This document shows positions 1-8,052 of a stretch of 64,000 nucleotides of DNA, in pieces. How positions within the stretch are numbered: position 1 is the stretch's first letter; each line of letters opens with the position of its first letter. The position numbers were made by a program, and so were the translations under genes. The notes under the pieces were generated by a model that did not search any database, was not told the DNA's origin, and saw nothing but the letters and a program-made list of their open reading frames with translations. The stretch comes from Exiguobacterium sp. s48 (GTDB lineage: Bacteria > Bacillota > Bacilli > Exiguobacteriales > Exiguobacteriaceae), in assembly GCF_018617395.1 (NCBI RefSeq), contig NZ_JACSKC010000001.1, positions 372,001 to 436,000 of the forward strand, written 5' to 3'.

Positions 1-2
1 AT

Positions 3-146
3 TCGTACCGTGCCTTCAAGCAAATCGTAACATCTAAGTCGGAGGAGAAACAACTGAACGCGGTTCACGACGAACAGACTGGTTATTCCACGTATCGTAC
101 GGTTCAAGCGGCTATGAAATCTACAAGTAAAATGATCAAATTGTAA
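3..146 (+). CDS. 3' end of an unrecognised gene (partial)
   Basis: The window opens inside a reading frame whose last 47 codons are visible and end in TAA. The tail is hydrophilic and basic near its end (final residues KMIKL). I do not recognise the family. In Bacillus the genes upstream of suhB include yktA and yktB, but the visible residues do not let me assign either. A terminator hairpin follows within 10 bases, so this is the last gene of its transcript. Confidence 0.6.
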   Translation, partial: SYRAFKQIVTSKSEEKQLNAVHDEQTGYSTYRTVQAAMKSTSKMIKL

Positions 147-151
147 GACCG

Positions 152-185
152 AGCATGCCCGAGCAAATTCCGGCATGCTTTTTTG
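152..185 (+). terminator. Intrinsic terminator
   Basis: Eight-base-pair stem AGCATGCC/GGCATGCT followed by a run of six T. It closes the truncated gene at the left edge of the window. Confidence 0.8.
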
Positions 186-382
186 TTATTTCTCCTATAA
201 ATCGGGTACAGTTCTTTAACACGAATTGAGGTTTAGAGGCCTCGGAATTGGGAATATATCCATTAAGATAAAAAATTCAAAATAGTCAGACAATTCTCTT
301 TCTTTTTCGAATTTTATCTGATATACTCAATTCAACTCATTAAACCGTAACTTGTAGCCCAACAAAAGGAGTGTGGCATCTT

Positions 383-571
383 ATGAAACAAGTGATTGAG
401 GCATTCAAAAGAAAAGACGCAGAAAAACGGATCCCGGTGCTGCGCTTGGAGATTGATTATGAATTGGCAACTCTCTTCGATGCGATGGCGTCACAAGATG
501 ATGCTACAGTTCAGGCTAGCAAGCATCGGTTAGAGAAGTACCGCCAAGAATTATTGCGTCTCGAAGCCTAA
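383..571 (+). CDS. Small conserved protein, YkzI-like
   Basis: A 62-residue soluble, highly charged helical protein beginning MKQVIEAF, with a long amphipathic stretch and no membrane segment. I chose the ATG at 383 because AAAGGAG lies about 11 bases upstream; a GTG four codons earlier would sit directly on that ribosome-binding site. The position, directly ahead of the inositol-monophosphatase gene, matches ykzI next to yktC in B. subtilis, and I assign it by that position and size rather than by recognised motifs. A TATACT element at 322-327 is a plausible -10 box, but no good -35 goes with it. The rest of the 147-382 gap holds only the preceding terminator. Function unknown. Confidence 0.7.
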   Translation: MKQVIEAFKRKDAEKRIPVLRLEIDYELATLFDAMASQDDATVQASKHRLEKYRQELLRLEA

Positions 572-588
572 CCATTACACACACATTC

Positions 589-620
589 AACCAGTATTCC
601 GAGCGGATACTGGTTTTTGT
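589..620 (+). terminator. Intrinsic terminator
   Basis: Inverted repeat AACCAGTAT/ATACTGGTT with a short GC-containing loop and a T-rich 3' side, just downstream of the small YkzI-like gene. Confidence 0.7.
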
Positions 621-649
621 TTGGTACAATACAGTTGAGGTGATCATAG

Positions 650-1903
650 ATGATAGAATGGTTTGCAGTCGACTTGATCAAGCAGGCGGGAGAGTTGATT
701 CGTCGCGAGATTGATCAAAGTTATGAAGTGGAACGAAAAACGGGAAAAGGGGACTTGGTCACTGAAATCGACCGGGCGGTAGAACAACTCATCGTTCGTC
801 GCATCCAAGAAAATTTTCCGAACCATCAAATTATGGGAGAGGAAGGCACGACAGACTCACCAGAACGATTAACGGGGACGGTCTGGTTCGTTGACCCGAT
901 CGACGGGACATTGAATTTCATCCATCAAAAACGCATGTTTGCCATTTCGGTTGCCATCATGATTGATGGGGTCGTGGAGTATGGATTCGTCTATGACGTC
1001 ATGGCAGATGAGATGTTTATGGCTCGGAGAGGGTATGGCGCGACGCTCAATGGCCGAACATTGACGACCATTCATGAACATCACGTGCGGGATGCCTTTT
1101 TAAGCATGAACGCCACATGGGTCACGCCGAATCATCAAATTGCTCCGGAAATCCTTGCTCCGATTGTGCGAGATTCCATTGGGACACGGGCTCATGGTGC
1201 CGCTTCGCTCGAACTTGCCTGGCTCGCAGCAGGTCGCGTCGATGGGTATATCACGATGCGTAATATGCCGTGGGATTATGCTGCTGGTAAATTACTCGTG
1301 GAAGAAGTAGGGGGGCGCGTCGTTTCTTTATATGGCGAACCTATCCGATACGAAGGAAAGACGTCAGTATTGGCGGGGAGCGAATCATTCGTGAACGATG
1401 TCATCAAACATTATGTCATCGCAAAAGGCGTGACCGTAGAAGCGAAACCGGATCTTCGGATTGTCGAACATGAGTCGTATGAAGAGGTCCGTGACCTTCT
1501 CATCTTAGCAAATCCGAATGAAGCGATGGTCCGAGATCAATTTCAAACAGGACGGACGTTTAAAGCGCTACTCGGTGGGGACATCGTGGGTGCGTATATG
1601 TTGGCCACACATGAATCGGGACGAATCGAGCTCGTTAATATCGCAGTGAAACCGGAACGTCAAAACCAGACAATCGGTCAGCGAATGCTTCAAGACGCGG
1701 TAAAACGAGCCGCTTCCATCGGAGGAAACGAACTACTCGTCTGTACCGGGAACTCAAGTATCATGCAATTACGTTTTTATCAACAAGCTGGATTCCGATT
1801 TGACTCGGTAGAGCGAGATTATTTCCCTAATCATGGATATGATGTCATCGAAGAAGATGGGCTCCTTTTACGAGACCGGATCTGCTTGACTCGTCCGTTA
1901 TAA
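650..1903 (+). CDS. Inositol monophosphatase-family protein fused to a GNAT acetyltransferase domain
   Basis: A 417-residue two-domain protein. Residues 1 to about 262 are an inositol-monophosphatase (SuhB/YktC) domain. The metal-binding acidic residues lie in GEEGT (63-67) and FVDPIDGTLNF (80-90), and the second metal motif is WDYAAG (208-213). Residues about 268-415 look like a GNAT N-acyltransferase: a strand ending LVNIAV, then an acyl-CoA pyrophosphate loop RQNQTIG (337-343) in which the usual middle glycine of Q/R-x-x-G-x-G/A is Thr, then the NSSIMQLRFYQQAGF helix (368-382). SuhB proteins are normally about 265 residues, so the C-terminal 150 are an added domain. GAGGTG lies 8 bases upstream of the start. 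The phosphatase probably hydrolyses inositol-1-phosphate, NADP or a similar phosphomonoester; the GNAT substrate is unknown. Confidence 0.9.
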   Translation: MIEWFAVDLIKQAGELIRREIDQSYEVERKTGKGDLVTEIDRAVEQLIVRRIQENFPNHQIMGEEGTTDSPERLTGTVWFVDPIDGTLNFIHQKRMFAISVAIMIDGVVEYGFVYDVMADEMFMARRGYGATLNGRTLTTIHEHHVRDAFLSMNATWVTPNHQIAPEILAPIVRDSIGTRAHGAASLELAWLAAGRVDGYITMRNMPWDYAAGKLLVEEVGGRVVSLYGEPIRYEGKTSVLAGSESFVNDVIKHYVIAKGVTVEAKPDLRIVEHESYEEVRDLLILANPNEAMVRDQFQTGRTFKALLGGDIVGAYMLATHESGRIELVNIAVKPERQNQTIGQRMLQDAVKRAASIGGNELLVCTGNSSIMQLRFYQQAGFRFDSVERDYFPNHGYDVIEEDGLLLRDRICLTRPL

Positions 1904-1913
1904 CTTCACGTAA

Positions 1914-1948
1914 AAGGGTTACTCCGACATCATGTCAGAGTAACCCTT
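1914..1948. terminator. Bidirectional terminator between suhB-GNAT and ylaF
   Basis: Eleven-base-pair perfect stem AAGGGTTACTC/GAGTAACCCTT with a further inner pairing GACAT/ATGTC. It lies between two convergent genes and has A/T-rich flanks on both sides, so it can serve both. Confidence 0.8.
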
Positions 1949-1953
1949 GTTCG

Positions 1954-2130
1954 TTATGATTGACGGTCTGAAAGAATGCGACGACGCAATTGGATACCGA
2001 AGTATGTCGCGACGCCACTTAATGCGAGACTGCCTAAGATAATCGCAGCACTTCCTTCGGCCACACCGATTCCGATACCGACAAAGCCGGCGACGACAGC
2101 CAACGCGACGAATAGAAACATAGCTTGCAT
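1954..2130 (-). CDS. ylaF: Small membrane protein, YlaF-like
   Basis: A 58-residue reading frame on the reverse strand starting MQAMFLFVALAVV and ending RRRILSDRQS. It has an excellent ribosome-binding site (AAGGAGGAG, 5-6 bases before ATG). Residues 4-22 and 28-45 are two hydrophobic segments, joined by a short loop containing AEGS, followed by an RRR cluster, so it is a two-pass membrane protein with a basic tail. Its size and its placement divergent from typA match ylaF, next to ylaG/typA in B. subtilis. A possible promoter on the reverse strand is a TACAAT box (2164-2169) with a weak TTTTCA upstream. Function unknown. Confidence 0.75.
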   Translation of the reverse strand: MQAMFLFVALAVVAGFVGIGIGVAEGSAAIILGSLALSGVATYFGIQLRRRILSDRQS

Positions 2131-2211
2131 GGAGACTCCTCCTTATTTTCTCTTCTCTATCCTATTGTATGATAAAAAACGGCCGATGAAAACGTTCACA
2201 GTCGATTCCAC

Positions 2212-2242
2212 TCGACAAAGGTACTGTGACGTGTGCTATACT
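2212..2242 (+). promoter_or_regulatory. Probable sigma-A promoter of typA
   Basis: Extended -10 element TGCTATACT (2234-2242) with a TCGACA -35-like hexamer at 2212-2217. The spacer of 19 bases is long, but the TG extension compensates. It lies about 50 bases before the typA start. Confidence 0.55.
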
Positions 2243-2293
2243 CTTAAAGTTGAAGAAAAGCTGAAACTTTTTAAATAAGAGAGGAATAACTAC

Positions 2294-4138
2294 ATGAACG
2301 TAAGAACAAACCTTCGTAACGTAGCCATCATCGCTCACGTTGACCACGGTAAAACAACGTTAGTTGATGAATTATTAAAACAGTCTGGTACATTCCGGAC
2401 GAACGAGGCAGTCGCAGAACGTGCGATGGACTCAAACGATATCGAGCGTGAGCGCGGAATCACAATTCTCGCGAAAAACACGGCAATCGATTACAAAGAT
2501 ACACGCATCAACATCGTTGATACGCCAGGACACGCAGACTTTGGTGGGGAAGTAGAACGAATCATGCGTATGGTAGACGGCGTTATTCTCGTTGTCGACG
2601 CACGTGAAGGCTGTATGCCACAAACTCGTTTCGTATTGAAGAAAGCTCTCGATCAAGGACTTCGTCCAATCGTCGTTGTCAACAAAATCGACAAACCGAT
2701 GGTTCGTCCACTTGACGTTGTCGACGAAGTTGTCGACCTATTGATTGACCTTGGCGCAGATGAAGATCAACTTGAATTCCCTGTCGTCTATACGTCAGCA
2801 GTCAGCGGTTCAAGTTCGTTCGATCCTGATCCAGCAAACCAAGAAGAAACAATCACACACGTACTCGATACGATTCTTGAAAACACACCGGCTCCAATCG
2901 ATAACTCTGATGAGCCGCTTCAGTTCCAAGTAACAATGCTCGACTATGACAACTACCTCGGCCGAATCGGTGTAGGTCGCGTCTTCCGTGGGAAAATTAA
3001 AGTCGGTGAGCAAGTATCGCTCTGTAAGACAGATGGTTCAGTGAAACAACTTCGTGTCACGAAACTATTTGGTTACTTCGGACTTAAACGTATCGAAATC
3101 GAAGAAGCAAAAGCTGGTGACTTGATCGCCATCGCTGGTATGGAAGACATCAACGTCGGTGAAACTGTCACACCAGTCGGTAAAGAAGAGTCGCTCCCGC
3201 TCCTTCGCATCGATGAGCCAACACTTCAAATGCGCTTCATGACGAACAACTCTCCGTTTGCAGGACGCGAAGGCGATTTCGTGACAGCACGTAAAATCGA
3301 AGAGCGTTTGATGAAACAACTCGAGACGGACGTTTCACTCCGTGTCGAAAACACAGATTCACCAGACCAATGGATCGTATCAGGACGCGGTGAGCTTCAC
3401 CTCGGGATCTTGATCGAGAACATGCGTCGTGAAGGTTACGAACTCCAAGTATCGAAACCACAAGTTATCATCCGTGAAGACGAGAATGGAACGAAAGTCG
3501 AGCCGTTCGAACGCGTCATCATCGATGTGCCAGAAGAATATACAGGTTCAGTTATGGAGTCAATCGGTCTCCGTAAAGGTGAACTCGCCAACATGAACAC
3601 GAACGACAACGGTCAGACTCGTATGGAATTCATCGTTCCATCACGTGGTTTGATTGGTTACCGTAACGAATTCTTATCGGCGACACGTGGATACGGAATC
3701 TTGAACCATACGTTCGAAGAGTACCGTCCTTATATCGCAGCTGACATCGGTGGACGTCGCAGTGGTGTCATGGTTTGTATCGAAAACGGGAAGTCGACGG
3801 CTTACTCGATCGGTGCCCTTGAAGACCGTGGAACGATCTTCATCGAACCAGGTACAGATGTGTATGAAGGAATGATTATCGGTGAATGTAACCGTGACGT
3901 CGACCTTGCCATCAACGCCGTTAAAGGGAAGCAATTGACAAACATGCGTGCATCTGCAAAAGACTCAACACAAGTCTTGAAACGTCCACGCGTCTTCTCA
4001 CTCGAAGAGTCGCTCACGTTCTTGAACGATGACGAGTACTGTGAAATCACACCGGAGTCGATTCGTCTCCGTAAGAAAATCTTGAACAAGAACGAACGCG
4101 AGAAAGCAGACAAGCGTCGTAAACTTGGTAAAGAATAA
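2294..4138 (+). CDS. typA: Translational GTPase TypA/BipA
   Basis: A 614-residue ribosome-associated GTPase of the EF-G/LepA class. G1 is AHVDHGKT (14-21), the switch I motif RGIT is at 54-57, G3 DTPGH at 76-80 and G4 NKID at 130-133. The rest follows the BipA plan: a beta-barrel domain, two EF-G-like alpha/beta domains and the BipA-specific C-terminal domain, with a basic tail ending KRRKLGKE. Full length compared with the family (about 610). GAGAGG precedes the ATG. In other bacteria TypA assists 50S assembly and growth in the cold or under stress. It is monocistronic here, with its own promoter and a strong terminator. Confidence 0.97.
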   Translation: MNVRTNLRNVAIIAHVDHGKTTLVDELLKQSGTFRTNEAVAERAMDSNDIERERGITILAKNTAIDYKDTRINIVDTPGHADFGGEVERIMRMVDGVILVVDAREGCMPQTRFVLKKALDQGLRPIVVVNKIDKPMVRPLDVVDEVVDLLIDLGADEDQLEFPVVYTSAVSGSSSFDPDPANQEETITHVLDTILENTPAPIDNSDEPLQFQVTMLDYDNYLGRIGVGRVFRGKIKVGEQVSLCKTDGSVKQLRVTKLFGYFGLKRIEIEEAKAGDLIAIAGMEDINVGETVTPVGKEESLPLLRIDEPTLQMRFMTNNSPFAGREGDFVTARKIEERLMKQLETDVSLRVENTDSPDQWIVSGRGELHLGILIENMRREGYELQVSKPQVIIREDENGTKVEPFERVIIDVPEEYTGSVMESIGLRKGELANMNTNDNGQTRMEFIVPSRGLIGYRNEFLSATRGYGILNHTFEEYRPYIAADIGGRRSGVMVCIENGKSTAYSIGALEDRGTIFIEPGTDVYEGMIIGECNRDVDLAINAVKGKQLTNMRASAKDSTQVLKRPRVFSLEESLTFLNDDEYCEITPESIRLRKKILNKNEREKADKRRKLGKE

Positions 4139-4146
4139 GTTAGCAG

Positions 4147-4175
4147 AAAGGGAACGCTTCGGCGTTCCCTTTTGC
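4147..4175 (+). terminator. Terminator of typA
   Basis: Eleven-base-pair stem AAAGGGAACGC/GCGTTCCCTTT with a TTCG tetraloop and trailing T residues. Confidence 0.9.
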
Positions 4176-4225
4176 ATGGAATAGTGTAGAATGGATGTGT
4201 ATGAAATAAAGGGGGACTCTTTGTC

Positions 4226-4570
4226 TTGAAAGCTTCTCAAACAATCGATATCACACAGATTGACGTTCCGTGGATCGCCTCGATGCTCGGTGTCGGCAGT
4301 AATCCGAACGATTTCTCGGTCGGGTTCAATGCACTCGTCGTCGTGGTCATCTTACTGACGATTCTCGTATTCAAACTGGGATTCGCAAAACAATTGGCAT
4401 GGTGGAAATCGCTCATCGTCTATATTCTCCTTTCACTTGGAGCGGGAACGATGGCACTCGTTTTCTTTACATGGCCAATTCCAGAAGTTCTTCTCGTGAT
4501 GGCCGTCGTACTGGCTATCTATCGTGGTCGTCTCTGGTGGAACCGTCGTCAAGGTGCAATGGAATCATAA
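4226..4570 (+). CDS. ylaH: YlaH-like integral membrane protein
   Basis: A 114-residue protein. The start is a TTG at 4226, placed by the GGGGGA ribosome-binding site about 9 bases upstream; no ATG occurs nearby in frame. Three hydrophobic segments lie at about 34-54, 61-82 and 86-100, and the tail is basic (RGRLWWNRRQ). The N-terminal 30 residues are polar and probably face one side of the membrane. The gene follows typA and precedes ylaI, as ylaH does in B. subtilis. No catalytic motif; function unknown. Confidence 0.8.
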   Translation: MKASQTIDITQIDVPWIASMLGVGSNPNDFSVGFNALVVVVILLTILVFKLGFAKQLAWWKSLIVYILLSLGAGTMALVFFTWPIPEVLLVMAVVLAIYRGRLWWNRRQGAMES

Positions 4571-4575
4571 AAAAT

Positions 4576-4604
4576 ACGGGCGTCTCTTCGGAGGCGCCCG
4601 TTTG
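4576..4604. terminator. Bidirectional terminator between ylaH and ylaI
   Basis: Stem ACGGGCG-CTC/GAG-CGCCCGT with one mismatch and a TTCG loop. An A-run lies upstream and a T-run downstream, so it works for both convergent genes. Confidence 0.8.
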
Positions 4605-4606
4605 CA

Positions 4607-4807
4607 TTACCAGTTTCGTTTTTGTCGAAATGTAGGATATAACTTGAATTGTCCAGATGCGGCGCGTTCAGCCGTTCGTTCGCTGATTCGCTCCTGACAC
4701 TCTTGACACATATACGTTTTAGCCGGTTTGTTACGCAAGCGTTTTGCTTCAAACGACCATGAGTCGATCGTTTCGACTTTATCGCAAAGAGAACATTTCA
4801 CACGCAT
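4607..4807 (-). CDS. ylaI: YlaI-like small zinc-ribbon protein (DUF2197)
   Basis: A 66-residue protein with two CxxC pairs (C5/C8 and C34/C37) that should bind one zinc ion, followed by a basic, aromatic tail ending FRQKRNW. I start it at the ATG at 4807, preceded by AAGGTGAAAAG. The frame is open 51 codons further upstream, but that region runs through the promoter and would overlap the divergent gene. Location and orientation agree with ylaI of B. subtilis. A nucleic-acid or protein-binding role is inferred from the ribbon; the true function is unknown. Confidence 0.8.
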   Translation of the reverse strand: MRVKCSLCDKVETIDSWSFEAKRLRNKPAKTYMCQECQERISERTAERAASGQFKLYPTFRQKRNW

Positions 4808-4831
4808 CTTTTCACCTTCCTCTATACGTTG

Positions 4832-4840
4832 AGTATAGCA
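4832..4840 (-). promoter_or_regulatory. Possible extended -10 promoter of ylaI
   Basis: On the reverse strand TATACT (4832-4837) is preceded by TGC, an extended -10. I see no convincing -35. It lies about 25 bases upstream of the ylaI start. Confidence 0.4.
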
Positions 4841-4921
4841 TGATTTCATCTGTGAAAAGCAGGGAATTGAATCGGTAAGGGAGAATGGTACAACCATACC
4901 CGGTAAAAGGAGGGGAGTTGA

Positions 4922-5371
4922 ATGGCGAGTAAGGCTACGTTTGAATTGACGTCCGCGCAAGAGCGATTATTAAACGATATGCCGTTAACATTTCTCGTCG
5001 GTTTTGATGAAGCGAAACGTTGGCCAATCAGTCACGCGATCAGTTGGGTGCAAGCACTCGACGCCGTTACGATTCGATTTTCGTTAACAAAAAACTCGCA
5101 TATCGTGACCATCTTGACAACGGAAAAGACGGCTGGTCTCATCTTTATCGAAGACGGCCAATCTTATCATGTTCTACTGTCATCCATCCGAGAGTTTGAG
5201 CCATCCATCAAACCGAGCCTTCATCTTCGTTTTTTTGAAGGACATGTCGAAGAAGTGAGGAACATCTCATTTTACGGTGCAACATACGCACAGCCCGAAA
5301 TCACGAAAACATACGATATTCGTGCGGCGGAAAAGCTTGACCGTGAAGTGAAAGAAAGTCTTCATTCTTGA
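4922..5371 (+). CDS. ylaL: YlaL-like protein, pyridoxamine-phosphate-oxidase-type fold
   Basis: A 149-residue soluble protein that reads as a split-barrel flavin-binding-type domain: strands such as TFLVGF, AVTIRFSL, TAGLIFIE and LHLRFFEGHVEEV alternate with short helices, and the C-terminal helix is charged. A strong GGAGGGG site lies 8 bases before the ATG. The position between ylaI and the PhoH gene matches ylaL of B. subtilis (about 158 residues). Whether it binds FMN cannot be judged from the sequence. It is probably co-transcribed with the PhoH-type gene 33 bases downstream. Confidence 0.75.
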   Translation: MASKATFELTSAQERLLNDMPLTFLVGFDEAKRWPISHAISWVQALDAVTIRFSLTKNSHIVTILTTEKTAGLIFIEDGQSYHVLLSSIREFEPSIKPSLHLRFFEGHVEEVRNISFYGATYAQPEITKTYDIRAAEKLDREVKESLHS

Positions 5372-5404
5372 ATACTATCCTATATTCGAGGGGCGGCAAA
5401 GTCT

Positions 5405-6718
5405 ATGAAAAAAACGTATGTCCTTGATACGAACGTACTACTCCATGATCCGCTATCCTTATTTCAATTCGAAGAACATGACGTGGTCATTCCGGCCATT
5501 GTTTTAGAAGAACTTGATGGTAAAAAACGAAACATGGACGAGGTCGGGCGTAACGCCCGAGAAACATCACGTGTCCTCGACCAACTCCGGACGACAGGGA
5601 AACTCCATGACGGCGTGCCGCTTGAAAACGGGGGGCGTCTGTTTGTCGAAATCGGTCAACACCAGGTCGATATTCCGTTCGATGTCATGACGAATGATAA
5701 TCGCATCTTAATGGTAGCGTTAGGATTAATGAAACAATACGAGCATGACACGAGCCATAGAGTCGTCGTTGTCTCGAAAGATATATTAGTCCGCGTCAAA
5801 GCGGACGCCATTGGAATCGATGCAGAAGATTATTTGACCGATCATATCGTCGATACGACGGATTTGTATGCCGGCTATCGAGAAATTGAAGTCGATCAGA
5901 CACTCATCGATGAATTTTATAAGGTGCGTCAACTTCCGACATCCGCATTGACGAAACAGACATTGTACCCTAACTCGTTCGTCGTCTTGAAAAGTAACGT
6001 CTCGAAAGCGAGTGCGCTTGCTGTGGTCGATTCGCTTCAACCGATTTTACGACCACTGGCACTTGATGCAGATCACATTTGGGGAATTCATCCACGAAAC
6101 GTCCAGCAGCGGATGGCGCTCGATCTATTGCTTCGAGATGACATTCCGTTCGTCACCTTACTTGGGAAAGCCGGTACCGGGAAGACGCTTCTTGCCTTAG
6201 CGGCAGGACTCTCACTCGTTGAGGACGAGCAACGGTACAATAAACTCGTCGTCGCTCGCCCGGTCGTGCCGATGGGGAACGATATTGGCTACTTGCCAGG
6301 GGAGATGGAAGAAAAGCTTCGCCCTTGGATGCAACCGATTTACGATAACTTAGAATTTTTATTTAGCGCTAATTCAAAAGATGAGCTCGGAAATATTCTA
6401 GCCGGCATGAAGTCGATTCAACTTGAAGCACTTACCTACATTCGAGGAAGAAGCATGCCGGATCAGTTTATCATCATCGATGAGGCACAAAACTTAACGA
6501 AACATGAGATTAAGACGATTCTCACACGTGTCGGAGAAAACTCAAAAATCGTACTCGTCGGTGACCCGTACCAGATCGACCATCCGTATCTTGATGAATA
6601 TTCGAATGGATTGACGTATGCGGTAGAACGATTCAAAGGTCAGAACGTCTTCGGTCACGTCCAGCTTGTAAAAGGGGAGCGCTCGTCGCTCGCAAGATTG
6701 GCGGCCGACTTACTATAA
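5405..6718 (+). CDS. PIN-PhoH family RNase/ATPase (YlaK-like)
   Basis: A 437-residue protein with an N-terminal PIN nuclease domain and a C-terminal PhoH ATPase. PIN acidic residues are visible in YVLDTN (D8), EELDG (E35/E36, D38) and TNDNR (D98). The PhoH part has Walker A GKAGTGKT (254-261), Walker B FIIIDEAQN (355-363) and a VGDPYQID sensor region (385-392). This architecture matches B. subtilis YlaK and the mycobacterial PhoH2 group, which couple RNA unwinding with cleavage. It should act on RNA in the cytoplasm. The ribosome-binding site GAGGGG lies 11 bases before the start, and a terminator follows. Confidence 0.92.
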   Translation: MKKTYVLDTNVLLHDPLSLFQFEEHDVVIPAIVLEELDGKKRNMDEVGRNARETSRVLDQLRTTGKLHDGVPLENGGRLFVEIGQHQVDIPFDVMTNDNRILMVALGLMKQYEHDTSHRVVVVSKDILVRVKADAIGIDAEDYLTDHIVDTTDLYAGYREIEVDQTLIDEFYKVRQLPTSALTKQTLYPNSFVVLKSNVSKASALAVVDSLQPILRPLALDADHIWGIHPRNVQQRMALDLLLRDDIPFVTLLGKAGTGKTLLALAAGLSLVEDEQRYNKLVVARPVVPMGNDIGYLPGEMEEKLRPWMQPIYDNLEFLFSANSKDELGNILAGMKSIQLEALTYIRGRSMPDQFIIIDEAQNLTKHEIKTILTRVGENSKIVLVGDPYQIDHPYLDEYSNGLTYAVERFKGQNVFGHVQLVKGERSSLARLAADLL

Positions 6719-6729
6719 ACCAACACAAA

Positions 6730-6760
6730 AACGCCGGGCAGCGATGCTCGGCGTTATTTT
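6730..6760. terminator. Terminator of the PhoH-family gene
   Basis: Stem AACGCCG/CGGCGTT with a further GC pairing, followed by T-rich sequence. It overlaps the 3' end of the convergent exporter gene and may serve both. Confidence 0.75.
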
Positions 6761-7950
6761 GTATCCAACTGTAGAGCTTGAACGTTTGTTCGTTCTAAAA
6801 ATGCGTTCGAGATCATAATCAATCCTGTGATGACGAAGAGGGAAGAGAACCCGAAATGGGCCACTACTTGAGACCCGAAGAGCGGTCCAAGTAAATTTCC
6901 CATAAACTGTGCCGATTGGTTATAGGAAAAGATTCGTCCAGTCGCCGATACGGGTGTGTGCTGACGAAGAAGTGATTGAACGGACGGCATCAAGGCGGCT
7001 GTCGCGAATCCGATTCCGAACCGTAATAGAACCAGCTGGGTTGTCGAGGTGACGAACGCTTGCGGAATCAGGAATAAGCTATAAAGAAGCAGTGCCCAGA
7101 ATAAAATCCGTTCTGCGCCATATCGGTCGGACAAGCGTCCCAAGCGTTGAGCAGAAAAAAGCGCAGCCAGTCCAGGTGCAGATGCGACGATCCCGGCCAT
7201 AAAGGCGAGAGCGGTCGTATGCGGATTCAGTTCGCGGACGTATAACGTCAACAAAGGACCAATCGATTGTGTCGAAAACTGGGTGAGGAACGTTGTCACG
7301 AACAATCCGATAACGAGTTGTGGATGACGTAACGAAGTAAAGATGGATTTCATTGAAGCCAGTTCTTCGCGTTTCACGGGGACAAAATCTTCTTTGACGA
7401 ACCAAAATGTGATTAAGAACGTGAGGAAGAGTGCACTTCCGGTAAAGAGAAAAACGGATCGAAGCCCAATCCAGTCTGCGAGGAGTCCACCGATGAGCGG
7501 ACCGAGAAGACCACCGGTGATGCCACCGGTTGACAGGGTACCGAGCGCCCAGCCACTTTTCTCTTTAGGGGTTTGGGAAGCGACCAAGGTGATTCCGGCT
7601 GAGATAAAGCCAGAAACGGCACCCATAAGTAAGCGCAACCCGACTAATTGATAGACATCTTGAACGAAGCTGATGAGAAACATGACGATGGCCATACCGA
7701 GACTGGCTCGAATGAGCATCAACTTTCTTCCCTTGCGATCAGCCAAGCGCCCCCACATCGGAGATACGATGGCAGCCACGAGGAATGTCGCACCAAATGC
7801 GACGGCGGACCAGGTGACGACGTGGTCCGGGTCTGTTACCCCGAGTTGTTCAACGAACAATGGGAGAAATGGTAGGACGAGACTCATCGAAGCGGCGGTC
7901 AAGAAACTACCGATCCAGACAACGATTAAATTTCGTTTCCAAAGAGGCAT
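6754..7950 (-). CDS. mdtG: MFS drug/proton antiporter, MdtG-like
   Basis: About 398 residues with twelve hydrophobic segments. The N-terminal WKRNLIVVWIGSFLTA, the DRKGRKLMLIRASLGM motif A region, KSGWALGTLSTGGITGGLLG and GRIFSYNQS closely resemble E. coli MdtG (YceE), a major facilitator linked to fosfomycin and other drug efflux. It should sit in the cytoplasmic membrane and export a small molecule; the substrate is unknown. The start is uncertain: the only Shine-Dalgarno-like AAAGG (7965-7969) is 14 bases before the ATG at 7950, and only 2 bases before an in-frame GTG at 7962. This gene is not part of the usual Bacillus yla block, so it is probably an insertion here. A dyad at 7981-7998 may be its operator. 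Confidence 0.88.
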   Translation of the reverse strand: MPLWKRNLIVVWIGSFLTAASMSLVLPFLPLFVEQLGVTDPDHVVTWSAVAFGATFLVAAIVSPMWGRLADRKGRKLMLIRASLGMAIVMFLISFVQDVYQLVGLRLLMGAVSGFISAGITLVASQTPKEKSGWALGTLSTGGITGGLLGPLIGGLLADWIGLRSVFLFTGSALFLTFLITFWFVKEDFVPVKREELASMKSIFTSLRHPQLVIGLFVTTFLTQFSTQSIGPLLTLYVRELNPHTTALAFMAGIVASAPGLAALFSAQRLGRLSDRYGAERILFWALLLYSLFLIPQAFVTSTTQLVLLRFGIGFATAALMPSVQSLLRQHTPVSATGRIFSYNQSAQFMGNLLGPLFGSQVVAHFGFSSLFVITGLIMISNAFLERTNVQALQLDTK

Positions 7951-7980
7951 CGTAAGCGTCACGACCTTTCTTATTCAATT

Positions 7981-7998
7981 TATAGTCAACACACTATA
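7981..7998. promoter_or_regulatory. Dyad upstream of the mdtG-like gene, possible operator
   Basis: TATAGT/ACTATA arms of six bases around CAACAC. Next to it (8001-8016) is a second, imperfect dyad, GTTACAC/GTGAAC. Both lie where the exporter promoter should be, upstream of its start on the reverse strand. Efflux genes often carry a repressor site here, but no regulator gene is adjacent. Confidence 0.35.
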
Positions 7999-8024
7999 TG
8001 TTACACTTTGTGAACTAAAAAGTC

Positions 8025-8052
8025 CAAAAAAAGAGAAGGGGAGTCCCTTCTC
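8025..8052 (-). terminator. Terminator of the unknown 155-residue gene
   Basis: On the reverse strand an eight-base-pair stem GAGAAGGG/CCCTTCTC is followed by seven to eight T. The 5' arm overlaps the stop codon of the gene it terminates. Confidence 0.85.

Noticed and set aside
1976-2278. 100-residue forward frame between suhB-GNAT and typA
   Set aside because: Pro/Ala/Thr-rich shadow of the ylaF-like gene on the other strand; it also reads through the typA promoter.
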